From assembly GCF_007744675.1 (NCBI RefSeq), contig NZ_CP036269.1:682001-746000 (forward strand): a stretch of 64,000 nt of DNA. The letters are read 5' to 3'. The position numbers and the translations under genes are program-made. This DNA comes from Gimesia alba (GTDB lineage: Bacteria; Planctomycetota; Planctomycetia; Planctomycetales; Planctomycetaceae). Shown one piece after another: positions 63,826 through 64,000 of this stretch; within the stretch, counting starts at the first letter, position 1; the number at the start of each line of letters is the position of its first letter. The notes beneath the pieces were generated by a model. That model was not told the origin of the DNA, did not search any database, and saw nothing but the letters and a program-made list of their open reading frames with translations.

Positions 63826-64000
63826 ATGCGAAATCGGCCCGGCAATGATCATCTGAGTTCAGAAAACGATGCGAGAGGGCAGTCGTTTCAGGTGGATCGT
63901 CTGCCCGGCGTGCGGGTCTTTCTGCTGGGATTAATCCTGATTGCGCCGTTGTTGGCGGTGAGTGGGCGTCTGCTGTTTATCCAGATGATGAATGCAGAGC
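63826..64000 (+). CDS. mrdA: Penicillin-binding protein 2-like (start only)
   Basis: 58 codons from ATG 63826, open at the window edge. A hydrophilic N-terminus is followed by LPGVRVFLLGLILIAPLLAV, a membrane anchor, and SGRLLFIQMMNAE, the start expected of PBP2. The call rests on this and on the mreBCD position, since no catalytic motif is in the window. Confidence 0.65.
   Translation, partial: MRNRPGNDHLSSENDARGQSFQVDRLPGVRVFLLGLILIAPLLAVSGRLLFIQMMNAE

Noticed and set aside
1-64000. tRNA, rRNA, CRISPR, prophage or transposase genes
   Set aside because: I looked for tRNA T-loops, CRISPR-type spaced repeats and transposase motifs and saw none convincing.

Overview
This window looks like chromosomal DNA of a planctomycete (class Planctomycetia, probably a Gimesia/Planctomyces-like marine member). 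The evidence is the combination of moderate GC content, long secreted PQQ-type beta-propeller proteins, DUF1573 and DUF1080 (3-keto-disaccharide hydrolase) proteins, a PVC-type membrane-bound-dehydrogenase/cytochrome c giant protein, XylR-like LacI/AraC hybrid regulators, Gfo/Idh/MocA oxidoreductases, and lipid A (lpxK) and mreBCD genes. The genus is an inference. I found no rRNA, tRNA, CRISPR array, transposase or phage genes.

Layout. 1-13.4 kb: envelope and secreted proteins: a cut-off DUF1573 gene, a Cys/His-rich secreted protein, lpxK, a cupredoxin-like protein, and two large PQQ-propeller proteins flanking a secreted peroxiredoxin and a lipoprotein. 13.4-23 kb: housekeeping (MoxR-like ATPase, CBS protein, frr, pgk, PhyH oxygenase, queG, dapB, ExeA-like ATPase), interrupted by a 237-bp tandem repeat built of palindromes. 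23.8-25 kb: a stand-alone, divergent EF-Tu. 25.8-33.1 kb: a complete phosphate regulon, phoR-pstSCAB-phoU-phoB, with a candidate Pho box before pstS. 33.3-34.4 kb: an iron module (Bfd-like ferredoxin convergent with bacterioferritin) with a strong promoter and a palindromic operator. 34.5-41.3 kb: DUF1080 protein, small lipoprotein, cold-shock protein with a structured leader, FAH-family enzyme, purM, and a split aerotaxis pair (PAS protein plus soluble MCP). 41.3-52.3 kb: a probable sugar-catabolic cluster: NagX-like membrane protein, XylR-like regulator, unusual Gfo/Idh protein, a 1741-residue multidomain cytochrome/dehydrogenase, DinB protein and sugar isomerase/epimerase. 52.5-61 kb: TPR glycosyltransferase, tyrS, a second Gfo/Idh gene, a TlpA-like thioredoxin and a CPBP protease. 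61.2-64 kb: mreB-mreC-mreD and the start of a PBP2-like gene, running off the window.

How they work together. The phosphate locus senses (PhoR/PhoU/PstSCAB), imports and responds (PhoB) as one unit. The Bfd/Bfr pair is the usual iron-release/iron-storage couple, but the Bfr has Ser in place of two ferroxidase ligands and the Bfd-like protein has an extra four-Cys tail. The 41-52 kb genes fit oxidation, hydrolysis and isomerisation of keto-sugars with electrons passed to a c-type haem. The main observations for a second look are the divergent EF-Tu, the bacterioferritin/ferredoxin changes, the palindromic triplicated repeat, the structured RNA upstream of lpxK, and the Gfo/Idh protein that lacks the EKP motif. 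Function assignments come from reading motifs, not from database searches.
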